This document shows, piece after piece, positions 1 through 12,300 of a DNA stretch of 64,000 bases; positions within the stretch are counted from its first letter, which is position 1; every line of letters begins with the position of its first letter. The translations under genes were made by a program, and so were the position numbers. Below the pieces are notes generated by a model. The model had not been told where the DNA came from, ran no database searches, and saw only the letters and a list, made by a program, of their open reading frames with translations. Origin of the DNA: Dipteris shenzhenensis (Eukaryota > Polypodiophyta > Polypodiopsida > Gleicheniales); the NCBI GenBank assembly GCA_047967505.1, contig CM106539.1, one strand, 5' to 3'.

Positions 1-327
1 GAACTCCTCAAAGGTCAATATAGTTCCAGGAAAAACCATCCTTATACCTGGTGAATAGTTCTTTGACAACCTTAAGTTGCTGAAAGAGAGATTGGCACTT
101 ACCACCACCATTGCAGGTTTGTCTTTAGTTCCAAGATTGAGTTCTTGGGTTTTTGGCACTAACTTCTCAGCTCCAAGCCGTGTAATATTCACTGGTATTT
201 TATCTAGCTCCCTTTCTCCTTTAATGTCTTCAGTCAAGCTACTTGGAAATAGATCTTTTTGTTTAGCAATCTGCTCACCTTCAACTCGCCATGGGGGCAT
301 TAATTCACATTGATCATATGTAAGAAT
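1..327. other. No recognisable feature
   Basis: Short open frames exist on both strands, but none resembles a known family and none has a supporting context. This is probably old repeat-derived DNA upstream of the host gene. Confidence 0.4.
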
Positions 328-489
328 GGGGTGTTCCATTGAATCATGTAATCATTCAAGTGACGAGACATCCATTTTTTGCTCATGGTTGTCTACACTT
401 AACTCAAGGGGGTGTTCCATTGAATCATGTAATCATTCAAGTGACGAGACATCCACTTTTTACTCATGGTTGTCTACACTTAACTCTGG
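328..489. repeat. Tandem duplication, two 81-bp units
   Basis: Two adjacent near-identical units begin at about 328 and 409; the shared word GTGTTCCATT lies at 331 and 412, giving a period of 81 bp. The copies differ at only a few positions. Because 81 is a multiple of 3, a + strand frame stays open across both copies, but the peptide is not recognised and the frame may be fortuitous. Confidence 0.85.
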
Positions 490-859
490 CTCTCCTTCAT
501 CTTTGTCAATTATTCTTACACTCCCTTATTGTCTTCTCTATATCTCTAAGTACCTTCCTACCCCTTCCATTGCCACTACCATCTATTGCAATCTATACCA
601 TGTTTGTGATCATGGAGGGATGGAGAGCATGCAATGATCATCAAAAAAGGCACAAAGCGCTTTCTTGTGTTTTGCCTCCACATATTTTGGCAACGACATC
701 ATCAAAGGGATTCTGGTGCTAGAATTGGAACATCTGGGGCTAAGGACAGCGAGCAATACTTTCAAGAATAGGGTTTTGAGAAGCACAGACCATAGCGATC
801 AAAAGACAACGGTAGAGTGAGGGGACCTCCCAAGAGAAGTTAAAGTCAAGGGAAAATTC
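490..859. other. No recognisable feature
   Basis: AT-rich and low in information. No family is recognised on either strand. Confidence 0.4.
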
Positions 860-1715
860 TGACAAGGCCATAGGTGAGGCAAGCACCAAGAAAAATGGGC
901 AAGAGGTGCCCACAAGTGAGAAGGCTAACACCAGGAAACCGCAAGAGACATTGGCTGAGCAATAAAGGTAGCTTGAGCAAGAGCAAGAAACTAGTGGAGT
1001 TACGATGGGTCATAGCTCCATCTAGCACCATCACATTCCTTGTACTTCTGCACCTTTTCAAATGTTGTCTCCTCTTGAGCCATTTTCACCCAATCTTATG
1101 CTGATGCAAAATGATCATTAAGATTAGAATGCCATCGAGTTGTAGTGGTAGATTCTCAAGGAGAACATGGTTCATGTCACCCAAGATCTAGACTACCGGG
1201 CCAACCACTGGCTTCCTCCCCAGGTGTTGGATCACAATTTATATCTTCAAATGCAGTATCAAGAGGAGCTAGCTTGGTCTTTTGAGGCACACATAACTAG
1301 TTTGAGCTAGGTGCAGGTTGATCTCACTATCGAGAGTGAGACACACTACAGAAGCATCTTGACAACAAGAAAATTGTGTTCAACAAGTTGTTGAAAAGTC
1401 ATTCCCTACTGAGACAAAGTCGTATTGAGTTGTAGACGAGACCATGGCATGGATTGCATTCCTTAAATGTGAGATCCAAAAATGAGAAGATTAACCTTGC
1501 AACAATGAATCTGTAACTCCAAATCACACTAGAGAATGCAGAGAAGACAAGGGTGGACCCAAAAGTTCTCCAAGCAGCACAGGAGGAGATTGAAACTCTG
1601 TGAGTGGAGAATGCCAGGCTTCACTAAATAGTTGAAGAGGCTGAAAGGCTAAGGGGGGAGAATGCTCACCTCAAGGGGAAGATGGAGGACTATTCCCAAC
1701 TCCAAACAGAAGAAA
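860..1715 (+). pseudogene. Degenerate coiled-coil, gag-like relic
   Basis: Read in shifting frames, the + strand gives Lys/Glu-rich and heptad-like stretches (for example ENARLH and VEEAERLRGENAHLKGKMED near 1600-1700) broken by many stops and frameshifts. Long coiled coils of this kind occur in gag-like proteins of plant retrotransposons. No zinc knuckle or other defining motif is visible, so the assignment rests on composition and on a copia relic directly downstream at about 1718. It could equally be a relic of an unrelated coiled-coil protein. Confidence 0.3.
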
Positions 1716-1717
1716 AA

Positions 1718-2590
1718 GTATGTAGATTGCTCATATCCTTGTATGAGTTGAAGCAAGCACCTAGAGCATGGAATACAAGGACCTACAATCATTTTGTTAA
1801 TATGGGTTTTCAACCACCTAAGTCATATCCTTCCTAGTATATCGTGAAGCCTTCAAAAGGCATAGTCCTTTTTGTTTTATAGATGGATGATTTGAGCATC
1901 ACGTGGTCCATTGGTAGATTGATGTCACAAATCAAGATATGGCCCACACTGGAATTTGATACAAAGGATGAAAGGCATAGTTCTTGTTGTTTTATAGTAG
2001 TTGTGGATGATTTGAGCATCACGTGGTCCAATGGTAGACTGATGTCACAAATCAAGATATGGCCCACACTAGAATTTGATACGAAGGATGGAGGCCTCTA
2101 CACATTTTCTAGGCATACAAATTTGGAGAGATTTAGAACGTCTTATCTTGTCACAAAGCCATTATCCTCAAAAGGTAGTAAAGCAATTCCACATGAATGA
2201 CTGCTTCAAACCCTTGCCTACTCCCATAGATCAAACATCAAGCTTTTATAGATTCATCAAGTATAGATTCTAGCAATACAAATACCTTATTGTAAGCTTG
2301 ATATATTTGACCATTACTAGACCAAACATCTCATACTTATTTGGCATTCCAAGTAGTATATTCAAAATAAAAGAGCTCTTAAGAATCTCTATGGTACATG
2401 GAACTATAAGCTCATATACGATAGATCCATAGAATTAGACGTCCTCAGTTTCACTAATGTAGATTGGGCTAGTAGTGCGGATGGTAGAAGGTGTACTAGT
2501 GGTTTCTCCTTTAGCCTTGGCTTAGTTGCCTTGTCATGGGAAAGCAAAAAATAGCTGGTAGTAGCATAATAATGCACTATGATCTATTGA
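1718..2590 (+). mobile_element. Ty1-copia RT / RNase H relic
   Basis: Three landmarks of copia pol appear in order on the + strand. At about 1720-1800 there is the RT motif around [12 protein letters not shown]. Near 2110-2240 comes a YFLGIQ-like stretch followed by a CKPxxTPxD-like stretch. At about 2285-2560 the RNase H start (SLIYLTITRPxISY) leads to a DWASSADGRRCTSG-like motif. Several frameshifts, stops and an internal tandem duplication break the frame, so it encodes nothing now. No LTRs are recognised. It lies upstream of the host gene in the same orientation. Confidence 0.8.
1856..2095. repeat. Tandem duplication (about 115-120 bp) within the copia relic
   Basis: The segment beginning AAAGGCATAG at 1856 is repeated from 1971. 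Both copies contain a GATTTGAGCATCACGTGG stretch and end near AAGGATG. They differ by a few substitutions and short indels, so the duplication postdates inactivation of the element. Confidence 0.85.
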
Positions 2591-3351
2591 AGGTTCTTAA
2601 CCTTGTTTCTATGTGCTTTTGTAGCAGTATCTATACTGATCTAAATAGAATTAGATTCTTGAACCTATAAGGCCCTTGACCTAGATATTTGAGATTTCCC
2701 TTGTGGATATTGCGGTTGTAGAGCACAATTATGATGTCTTAATTTATTTCTTTGTCCTTGCGTTTAAGTCAGACCATGCTTTCCTTTCATGGTTCTTTTG
2801 TTGTCATGGTGTGGTAGGTTCTTAACCTTGTCTCTATGTGCTTCTAGTTGGTATCACCTTTTGACTAAAAATGGAAAACTAATATGTTTGTAGTATGTGA
2901 CATGTGTATTTTCGTCAAGAAGTGTCCATCAACTTCTGCACGAGTGCGAAGCTTGAGCAAAGTAATGGCGGGTTCTCAAGGATTCTAAGCGAAAAGTAGA
3001 ACAGAGCGCTTGAATAAAGTATGCATGTGTGTGTCTGCGCGTCACTCACAAGAACTAACCAAATAAAATTGTCTCCAGAAACATAGTGCGACAGCTTCAG
3101 TAACGTACGTAACTGCTCACATTCTCGTCGGAATTTCAATCCTCTGCTTCGGACGGGTGGTAGAGCGGGAGGCAAGGGGGTTTCTTACGGCTTTGTCGGG
3201 TCGCTTGGAAGGAGGATTGACGACAGGCCTTTTAGAGAGGGAGTCCTGACGAGGTACGGGAGCCTTGGCTTTTTGGGTCTTCCAAAATTGTATCCCTACT
3301 TCTGGATGCGCATTTCCATCTCCTGCAGATTCACGTTCGGTCCAGGACAAC
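2591..3351 (+). promoter_or_regulatory. Upstream region and 5' UTR of the RRM host gene
   Basis: This stretch runs from the copia relic to the host start codon. Two imperfect copies of a 26-nt word starting GGTTCTTAACCTTG lie at 2592 and 2818, possibly remnants of a retrotransposon end. From about 3110 base composition changes to GC- and CpG-richer sequence, as expected of a leader or proximal promoter. No convincing TATA box can be fixed and the transcription start is unknown. Confidence 0.4.
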
Positions 3352-3399
3352 ATGGCAGGCGCAGGTCATCTACATTACGCCGTGCCTGACAACGACGAG
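3352..3399 (+). CDS. Host RRM gene, exon 1 (coding part)
   Basis: The ATG at 3352 opens 16 codons ([16 protein letters not shown]) ending GAG|GTTCGT in phase 0. The start is chosen because the frame joins exon 2 so that the residues before the RRM read DEVRTIF, as in plant relatives, whose N-terminal leaders are also short and variable and often begin MAGAG. A 5' non-coding exon cannot be excluded. Confidence 0.85.
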
Positions 3400-6300
3400 G
3401 TTCGTGTTTGATGTTCTGCTTCATTTTGTTAACGAGCATTTGAATTTTCTGTTTTCATGGAAGAAATACGTGCATTGGCCACCAAGGTAGAAAATGTTGT
3501 TCTAACCACTGCTTGTGGGCGTATCTAACTGTTATGCATCTCTACACATGCAAGTTAGCTAGCCCGGACTCGTCAAAGGCTTACGTATCTTTAACGGAGT
3601 TTTAGTCTTTTGTTTCCATGCTCTTTGACGTCAGCCTATGACTAGCTCTACTTCATAAGGGGTACCGTGCAAACTAATGACATAAATCGTAAGACACTGC
3701 GAACTGGAACTTGATTATAGGACCTTCGGACATTTTGTGAACTTAATTATAGGACCTTCGGACATTTTGTTTTGTTCAGGTGAGGACAATTTTTGTGCTA
3801 GGATTCCCACCGGATGTCAAAGAGAGGGAACTTCAAAACCTTTTAAGATGGTGGCCAGGCTATGAAGCATCGCAAATGAATTTCAAAGGCGACCAGCCAA
3901 TGGGTTTTGCCAGATTTAGTTCAGCTGCTATGGCTATAGCTGCCTGTGATGCATTGCAGGTATCTATTGAATCTTTCTGCTGTCAATGAAGTGGTCTAGT
4001 CCATCTTCATAACGAGAATTTGTCTATATTTTCATATTTAACAAGGTGGGTATCCCACTAAGGCCCTGCCTCTTGGAGTGTCATTATAAGTGTAAGTATA
4101 AATTAGCTCGATAAATATTTCTAATAACTTGTAAAAGGGAAACGGAAGGAAAGGAAAAGAGAAAAAGCAAGTGAAGGTGAAGGAATATGGGGAAAGGTGA
4201 TGAGTGAAAGAGAGGAGAGAAAAGAGGTGTTAGAAGCCCTTAAACTACTTCTAACCCACACTTAAACCATGTTGACCAAATACACACACAATAAAACTTA
4301 CCTATTAGCAGGCAGTTTGGGAGCCCTTACTAATGGTGCATTCAAATAAAAATGTTGAGAGCGCAGTTGAGGCTCACCAACTGATTGTATGCATTTGATG
4401 GTGGGGATGAGTGTTGCGTTCCAACAGCCACATCAGCACTCCTTGTGAGCACAAACAATCCGATCACGATGCACCACATCTGTGCTGTGAAAGGTGCAAA
4501 GAAGAACGTTCACGGCAAATATGCAGGTTCTTGCCCACTAGCCTTTACCACCATTACAATTCTAGATTGAAGGTATGGTTGACTGAAGTCCACCATCGAT
4601 AGCTGCTGTGCTCCAATTGTCACGTCTCGAACAACTGCATAGTATTCGATTTGCGGCAGACAACAGTACTTCCATAATCTTTTCCCGCAGATAGGAGAAG
4701 AAACAGGGCCGCTATTTCGCTTGAGAGTCAATCCACTGTGTGCGAAGTTTGAAATGTCTAGGTCGAGCACGTACCCCGTTCGCTAGTTCAGTTATCATAG
4801 CATCATATCCAGGGCCGGTCTTGTTCGGGTTGAAGTTGAATTTTGTGAAGGAGAAATTCTGAACAGCCTCTGTGAAGACATCGATGTGAGTATCCTGTGA
4901 CATTAGAGGGGTCGGAACAATTTACAAACTATAGAAAGCTAGTGATGGTAGGAACAAGGATGTGAAGATAACCGCACTCTGCATCGAGATCAGAAGAGTT
5001 TGCGTCTAGGGGAGTTGTGGAAAGTAGAAGGGCAGAAGAGAAAACAAGGTAGAAAGCAAAACAAGCAGAGGATGCAGATGTTCCCATGAAGAGAAGAGAA
5101 GGATGTGAGTATGATCTTTGGAGTCCTATTGAGCAGATAACAGACAATTAGACAAGTTTTACAGGGCTTGTAGATCTTTTTGCCGGACCATTTGAGCATA
5201 TGATCGGATACTTGGTTTCTTTTCTTTTTCCCTCTACATTGGTGGACACAATTGTTCGTGCGAAGGGGTTGCGAGCATTAATTTGTACAGTGAGGGAAAC
5301 GAGCTTGAGTTCTTTTGTCGGAGGGCTTGTTGCCACAAAAAAGATGACAGCGTCGAGAGTTGATCCTCGCCACCACACCTGGCTAGAAATTGATCTGGTA
5401 AACAAGGAAAAACAACTGCGATGAATTGCTCAAAATGAATGTTGAGAAAATTGTGCAACGACTGCAATGGATTGCAGAAAGTCACAATGGTGAATGTGAT
5501 GGATTAAGCTTGGAAAGAGAGAAAGCAAAGCATTGGGATGATCGGTGGAGGCGAATCAGTGCAAGAGAACTTACAATTACGCGAGGGAGGGCTGGTTTCT
5601 GCGCTGGAGGTGGAGTCGGAGGAGGGTGGAGCAAGAGCAGGAGGAGAGGCAGGAGAGGATGAGTTGGGATGGACGCCATAGCGAGTATGCCTAGTAACCA
5701 GAGTGATCATCATCCCTTTAACACAAATAGAGTGAAAAATGGGCAAGAAACTTGCTAAATTTGGACAGGAAACTTGCTACAAGAAAGTTGGGTCAGACAT
5801 TCCTAACTATACCATTAACTTAAGACCTGACCCTAGTCCCCCACTAACCCGGTCAACTTGTCTGACTACTCACAAACCCCCCACTTTACCAACCCACCTC
5901 CCAAAAATCCACTCCTTCCCTAAGACCCTTTGCAGGGCCAAAAAGGCTGCAATTGTGTAAGTGGTATATACGTGATGTCCGTCTCATGTTAATGCTTCTC
6001 TTGTTAATGCCACATTTGTGCCACAGCAGAAACGCACATAGTGTCTTCTCAACAAGCCCCTTAGTCCTGAATTGATCAGTTGCCAGTTCATCACTATGTG
6101 AGCCTTGAGTAGGGCTGATACCCATGAAGGGGAGTTATGCTGATAAAGATGTCAAGAACACGTTTTCAATACATAAGTCTAAAGGGGACACACTCGGACC
6201 CCTAATTAGCTTGAGGAGTGGATTATAAAGGTGGAAGATTATTTCCACTTCTAGCTTAAGGATGATGATGACAAGATCATTTTGTGGGTATACATTTGCA

Positions 6301-9300
6301 GGATTGTGCCCACAGGACAAGATCATTTTACGGGTTTGCATTTGCGTGATTATGCCCACACTTGGTTGCAAGGCATGTGGGATTTACCAAAACAGATGTG
6401 TCACGTGGGAGCAGTTGAAGAGCCTGATGGCCATTACTTTTGTATCCTTGCTGAGGAGGAGCAATACGTGGCAGATGCTTATGCATAGACAGCAAAAGAC
6501 TTTCCCTCTTTGTGAAGGATATAGTTGATAGAGGTGAGCTGTGGTGTTTCATTTAGGGATTGTATGCTTCCTTGGCATATAATAAGAGGGTCTACAAGCC
6601 TCAAACCATTGAGCATGGTACAGAGCTTGCTGAGGTTTTTGAGCCAAAGTCTGCAAGCAACTGCAAGTGGGAATGCATTGGAGTTTGAGAAGAAGCCCAA
6701 AATGCTTGATTGGCATCACAAGAAAGTTACAACTGTACCTTCTTAGGTATCTAACAGTATCAGGCAACGAAATGCCTTTATGAAGCTGTCTATTGACTGC
6801 CAGATGCAACATTTACAGCCAAGAGTAAGGCTTATAAGAAAAACCAGAGATTACATAGCATTTAAGTTGATTCTCAAGTGCTATCATGGCTAGTAGGAGA
6901 AGGTTCAATTTATGCTCTAAATGTGGTGAGAAATGAACTCTGAAACACAAGGATGTATGCAAAATGAGGAACACTGAGATAGCCATGCTCAACATCATTG
7001 TGAAATTACCAGACAACGATGAGGAGCTCGTGGACACCCTGGAGATCCTATGTGAGACTCATGAGGAGAGAGACAATGCATTGAATGTAGGGCAATCCGT
7101 TTGACCCGGTGGCATTACTTTGCATGGTGCTTTTTTGCACATGGCACCTGTGGGACAGAGGATCAGAAGACACCTGTGAGGTATTTTTTACGAACACTTT
7201 CTAAACTCTCAGCTTGTCGTTGATTTACTAGCTAATCCAAAATCACAGGCGCTGGCATCCCGAATATCCACCCAGCCTATCTCATGGATCACATGTACAA
7301 AAGATACGTAATTCAATTTCTTTTCATGCATATCCACAAGCCCTCAGTTCCCTAGATGGTTTCCTCTGCCACAGGTCATCATTTTAGACCTTTAACTTGG
7401 TACACCATTTACCCCTTTCTTGGGGCACAATCAAAACATTTGCCCCTTGGCATTATTACACATTTAGGTGCACCTAGGCCTTTGCACTCAGAACCACCTA
7501 GTTCGATGCCAATACACCCTCACCTAGGACCTTGGCGGTTACTTCCCTTGACCATTTTATGTACGCACATAAAATATTACAGAAGTCGGTCATCTAAGGT
7601 AAAATGCCCACTGATCTTTCCGAGGTCATGCTATCTCGGCTAGAGCATAACATTCCTTCCCTCTTCAAGCATTAGCGTCCTCGATGATGAAATTTGGAAA
7701 CACTCTCCGTAACTGGTATACGGATTCCCAGGTAGCTTCCGATAGAGGTAAACCATGCCATGCAACCAACACCGTGGGTATCTTCCGATTGCGCACTTGC
7801 ATTGTTCCTCGGTCCAGGATTCTTGTTGGTTTGCGTCTTGCATTATCCTCTATCTCCTGAAACAAAACCACACCTTCGATTAGTGAGTTACCAATATGTA
7901 AAAATTTCTTTAAACGAGAAACATGAAACACTGGGTGCACCTTACACCCCTGTGGTAATTCTAATTTATAGGCTACCTTGTCTATTCTTTTTAGAATCAA
8001 CCATGGCCCACAATATCGAGGTGATAACTTAGCACACTCTCCTGCAGTCAAAGACTTAGAGTGCGAAGGAACTCTGAGAAAAACTTTTTCTCCTTCCTTA
8101 AATTCTCTAGCGGATTGGTTTTCATCCGCATACGCCTTAGCTCTATCCATAGCTTGGCGGATGTTAGCTCTTGCAAGTGCTAGCATCTCCCGCATCTGAA
8201 CCACAAAGTTCGCGGCACTAGGCACTTTCTGAGGTACTCCAACTATAGTTGGATTCGCTGGCCTATAACCATAATTCAGTTCAAACGGACTGAACCCTGT
8301 AGAGGAATGTTTTCTATCATTGTAGGCAAACTCCAACAATGGCAACCACTTGTCCCATGTATGTTGCCTCAATGACACATATGCTCTAAGCATATCCTCT
8401 AAAATCTGGTTGATTCTTTCTGTTTGACCATCCGTTTCTGGATGATCCCCACTACTCATTCCCAACTCAGTCCTTAGTGTCTCAAATACCACAGTGTCCA
8501 AAAATGACCGGTAAATTTGACATCTCTGTCTGACACTATGGATCTGGGTAATCCATGCAGACGAAATATATGTCTAAGAAACAAATCCGCCACTTGCAGG
8601 GTACTAACAGATTCTCTTGTTGGAATGAAGTGAGCCATCTTGGTAAGACGATCAACCACCACAAGGATAGAATCATATCTACCTTGTGTCGTAGGCAGCC
8701 CTACAATAAAGTCCATGGAAATGCTCTCCCACTTACTTGGTGGTATCCCCAAGGGCTGTAAAAGGCCGGGCGGCTTCACCCGCTCTGCCTTACTTACGTG
8801 ACACGAAAAACAACGTGTCACATATTCATGAATATGCTTTTTCATCTTTGGCCAAAAGAAATCTCGCTTCACGAGATCATATGTCTTCTTGACTCCTGGA
8901 TGTCCCGCACATGGGCTATCATGGCACTGTCGAATGACTCTCTGCCTGAGATCATTCTGATTAGGTACTACTACCTTGCCATTTCTTTTAAGCATACCAT
9001 CCCTTATGGTATATCTTGCATAAGTTTGGCCTTTTCTGGATGCCAGGTCATCCTTTTCGTTTTCCCCGGGTTTTAACATATGAGCCTTAGGCCATAGACT
9101 CTGGACAAACTCGTCCACCTTTTGAGTTTCTCTAATCTCGGCCATTAGAGCACTCTCTAATACGGTGAAACTCATGTTATGCATAATGCGTGACAATGCA
9201 TCAGCAACTTTATTATCTTTTCCTCTTTGGTACCGAATCGTCAAATTAAACTCCTGCATGAGTTCTGCCCACCTAGCTTGGCGGCCTCTCAAGTTAGGTT

Positions 9301-12300
9301 GTTTACAAAAATGTTTCAGAGTATCATGATCAGCATCCACATAAAACTCTGATCCATACAAATAATGTCGCCATGTTTTCAAAGCATGGACAACAGCATA
9401 CAACTCTGATTCATGAGTTGGCCAATTCCTTTGAGAGGGAGAAAGCTTCTTGCTTTCAAAGGCTACTGGCCTTCCCTCTTGGAGGAGAACTGCTCCTACC
9501 GCAATGCCACTTGCATCGGTTTCAAGGAAAAACGGTTTCTGGGGATAAACTATTTTTAACACCGGTCCCGTGACCACAGCTTGTTTTAAGGTGTTAAAAC
9601 TTTCCTGTTGATTCTGTCTCCATATAAAAGGTACTTTATCTGAGGTCAGATCAGTCAATGGCGATACTATTTCGGAATATCCTTTGATATGCCTTCGATA
9701 AAATTGGACAAATCCCAAGAATGATCGCAAAAAGCGGTCAGACTCTGAGGGATTGGCCAAGTCAGTATCGCAGCCACTTGTTGGGATATCTCAAGGTGTA
9801 TGCCTTAGGCACACCTTGGTTTCTATGTGTGAGTGCTAGAGGCACAATTAGGTGCCCATAAGCACAGTTAGGTGGTGGTAGAAGCCACATAGGATGATTG
9901 AGAGAATCTAGGAGCAGATTGAGGAGATGATTGTGGAGCTCTGAAGTCATCAGTGATGTCAGTGAGCATGTAAGAGGTGCCTACATAAGGACCTCACTCT
10001 TCTTTATTCTATATGCAAGTATTCTGAGTTTGTGTTCACTCTCTTCTTTCCTTTCAGTTTACCAACATGGTATTAGAGCCCTTTGATCCCCCTTGATCCC
10101 ATTTCTGCCACATCATCTTCTTCTTCTCCATCTTCTTCTTCACCATCTCTTCCCCTTCTTCCCAAATCTTGCTAAAGCCCGTTCTCCTCCGTTTCTTTGC
10201 CATTGTCCAAGCCCTTCCTGCTGAAGATACATCTCGAAGGGGCGAACCTCTGCCTACAACAAATTGAAGTATCATCGCCGCTGCTCGACGACATTGCATG
10301 AAAATCTGCGACTCTCTTTCCTGCGTTTTCTCTGAGACTGCTTCATGTTTCTTTAATCCCTTTCAAAGGAAGCTTCTCCATACCTTGAGCTATCCTGTGC
10401 TGAAATCTGAGCAGCAATGGCTGCATATTCAAGGTGAAAACAGAGAAAAACCAGTCGAAATTGAAGAGGCAAGCTATGGCACTCTGACACGGATTTGCGC
10501 CCCTTCTCCTCAGTGGACCTTCTGTGGTATATGAGCTTTCTTTTGCCTCAGAAACCCCCTTTTTCTTTGCTTTGGAGAGTGAGATATAAGCCCTCCAAGT
10601 TCAGTCCTTTGTTTTTGACAGTTTTGACAAGGTTTTGAAAGTGATGCTACATAAGATGCTACTTTAGCATTTCTGAATTTTTGAAGTTTTGAATAGCATC
10701 AGTACAACTGTGGCTTCAGCTTTGCTTTGAGTTGCTATACCTGGTTTTGATTGCAAAGCTTTCATTTAGCCACCTCTGTGAAGCATGTAAGAAAAAGCAT
10801 CATTGATTGAAATTTGGTCACAAGTCTTTGCTACATTAAATGCTTATATTTTGAAGCCTTTCAGTTGTTATTCTAGCCTTGTAAGAGAGAGGACACTGCC
10901 CAATACCTGGGTTAGACCCTCTCATGGCTACCATATTGAATATAGATAAGTTCAATGGTAAGGGCTTCCACACATGGCAGATGAAGGTGAAATTTGCATT
11001 GATGAGGGAAAACCTCTGGGGACTTGTCAAACCGGCTTCAACTTCTTCTTCTACAGCCTCCAATGCTGGAGAATCCTCAGCTCCGACACGCTCGGCAAGG
11101 GATCCCGCTAGAGAGGAGAAAGCATATGGTATCATTGCTCTTGCTTTAGGAGGAGATGATTATATTCATCACATCTCTGACTTAGAGTCTCCTTCAGAAG
11201 CTTGGCAGAAGCTTGACATGATTTTTGGTGCTAGCTCTCACATCTCAAAATTATCACTTAAAATTTCTTTCTTTGAATTGAAGATGGTTAGTGGCACTCC
11301 TTTGGCTGCCCATGTCAATTACATGCGGAGTCTTATGACTCAACTTGCTTCTATCAACTCTCCTATCACTACAGATGATGCTATGGCAGTTTTGCTTAAG
11401 AGTATGCCTGAAGATTATGATCATATTGTTACCACTTTGAAAAATCTTCCTAATCCTAATCTTGAAGGTATTATCTCTGCTCTCCAAGAAGAAGAAAGGC
11501 ACATGGAGCTCAGGAAAGGCAATGACAGAGCTTATGCCATAAAAATCCAGAAGGGCAAGTTTTCACCTTGCAATCATTGTGGGAAGACTAATCACCTCTC
11601 AAAAGACTGCTTCAAAATCAATCCATGCAAACACTGTGGCAAAAACAATCATCATGAGAAGTTTTGCAGAGCCAAAAAGGAAGCAACTTCAAAGACAGAA
11701 AATGCCAATCTACTTTCAGTTGATGTGCCTCCACAAGATGAGGCATCCTTTGAAGATTATGCTTTTTAAATCATCTCTATGTATGCTCCAGATCTCTTTT
11801 TTTATGTTGAGTCAAGGTACTCAGCCTAGATAGTCCTCCAAAACGAATGAAATAAACTATTGTGTTTTGTGTGTTTTTGTAAACACCTCTGGTCACCTTA
11901 TGATGTAGGCCATGTGTATGTGTTTTGCTCCATGGTACCTCCTGCAGACATTGTGTGCATGTACATGCAGGGGAGACAACCATTGGAAGGTCTTTTGTAT
12001 CCCTTTTGTTTACCTTGCTAGCTTGAGATCCTAGCCATTGATAGATCCATGACCACCATGAGATGGCATGAGACACCTTGTGCTAGCTGTATCCTTGACA
12101 TAGCCTGAGGCATTCCCTTGAGGGGGGGTTTGTTGGGATATCTCAAGGTGTATGCCTCAGGCACACCTTGGTTTCTATGTGTTAGGTGCCCATAAGCACA
12201 GTTAGGTGGTGGTAGAAGCCACATAGGATGATTGAGAGAATCTAGGAGCAGATTGAGGAGATGATTGTGGAGCTCTGAAGTCATCAGTGATGTCAGTGAG

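Noticed and set aside
3780-3989. Exon 2 as a separate small ORF starting at GTG and ending at 3989
   Set aside because: The frame beyond 3959 is intron; splice signals and family homology show an internal exon.
6800-7180. Continuation of LINE relic A left of Ty3 element 1
   Set aside because: Minus-strand reading gives no LINE C-terminal motifs; the + strand frame fits slightly better, so the pre-insertion context stays unresolved.
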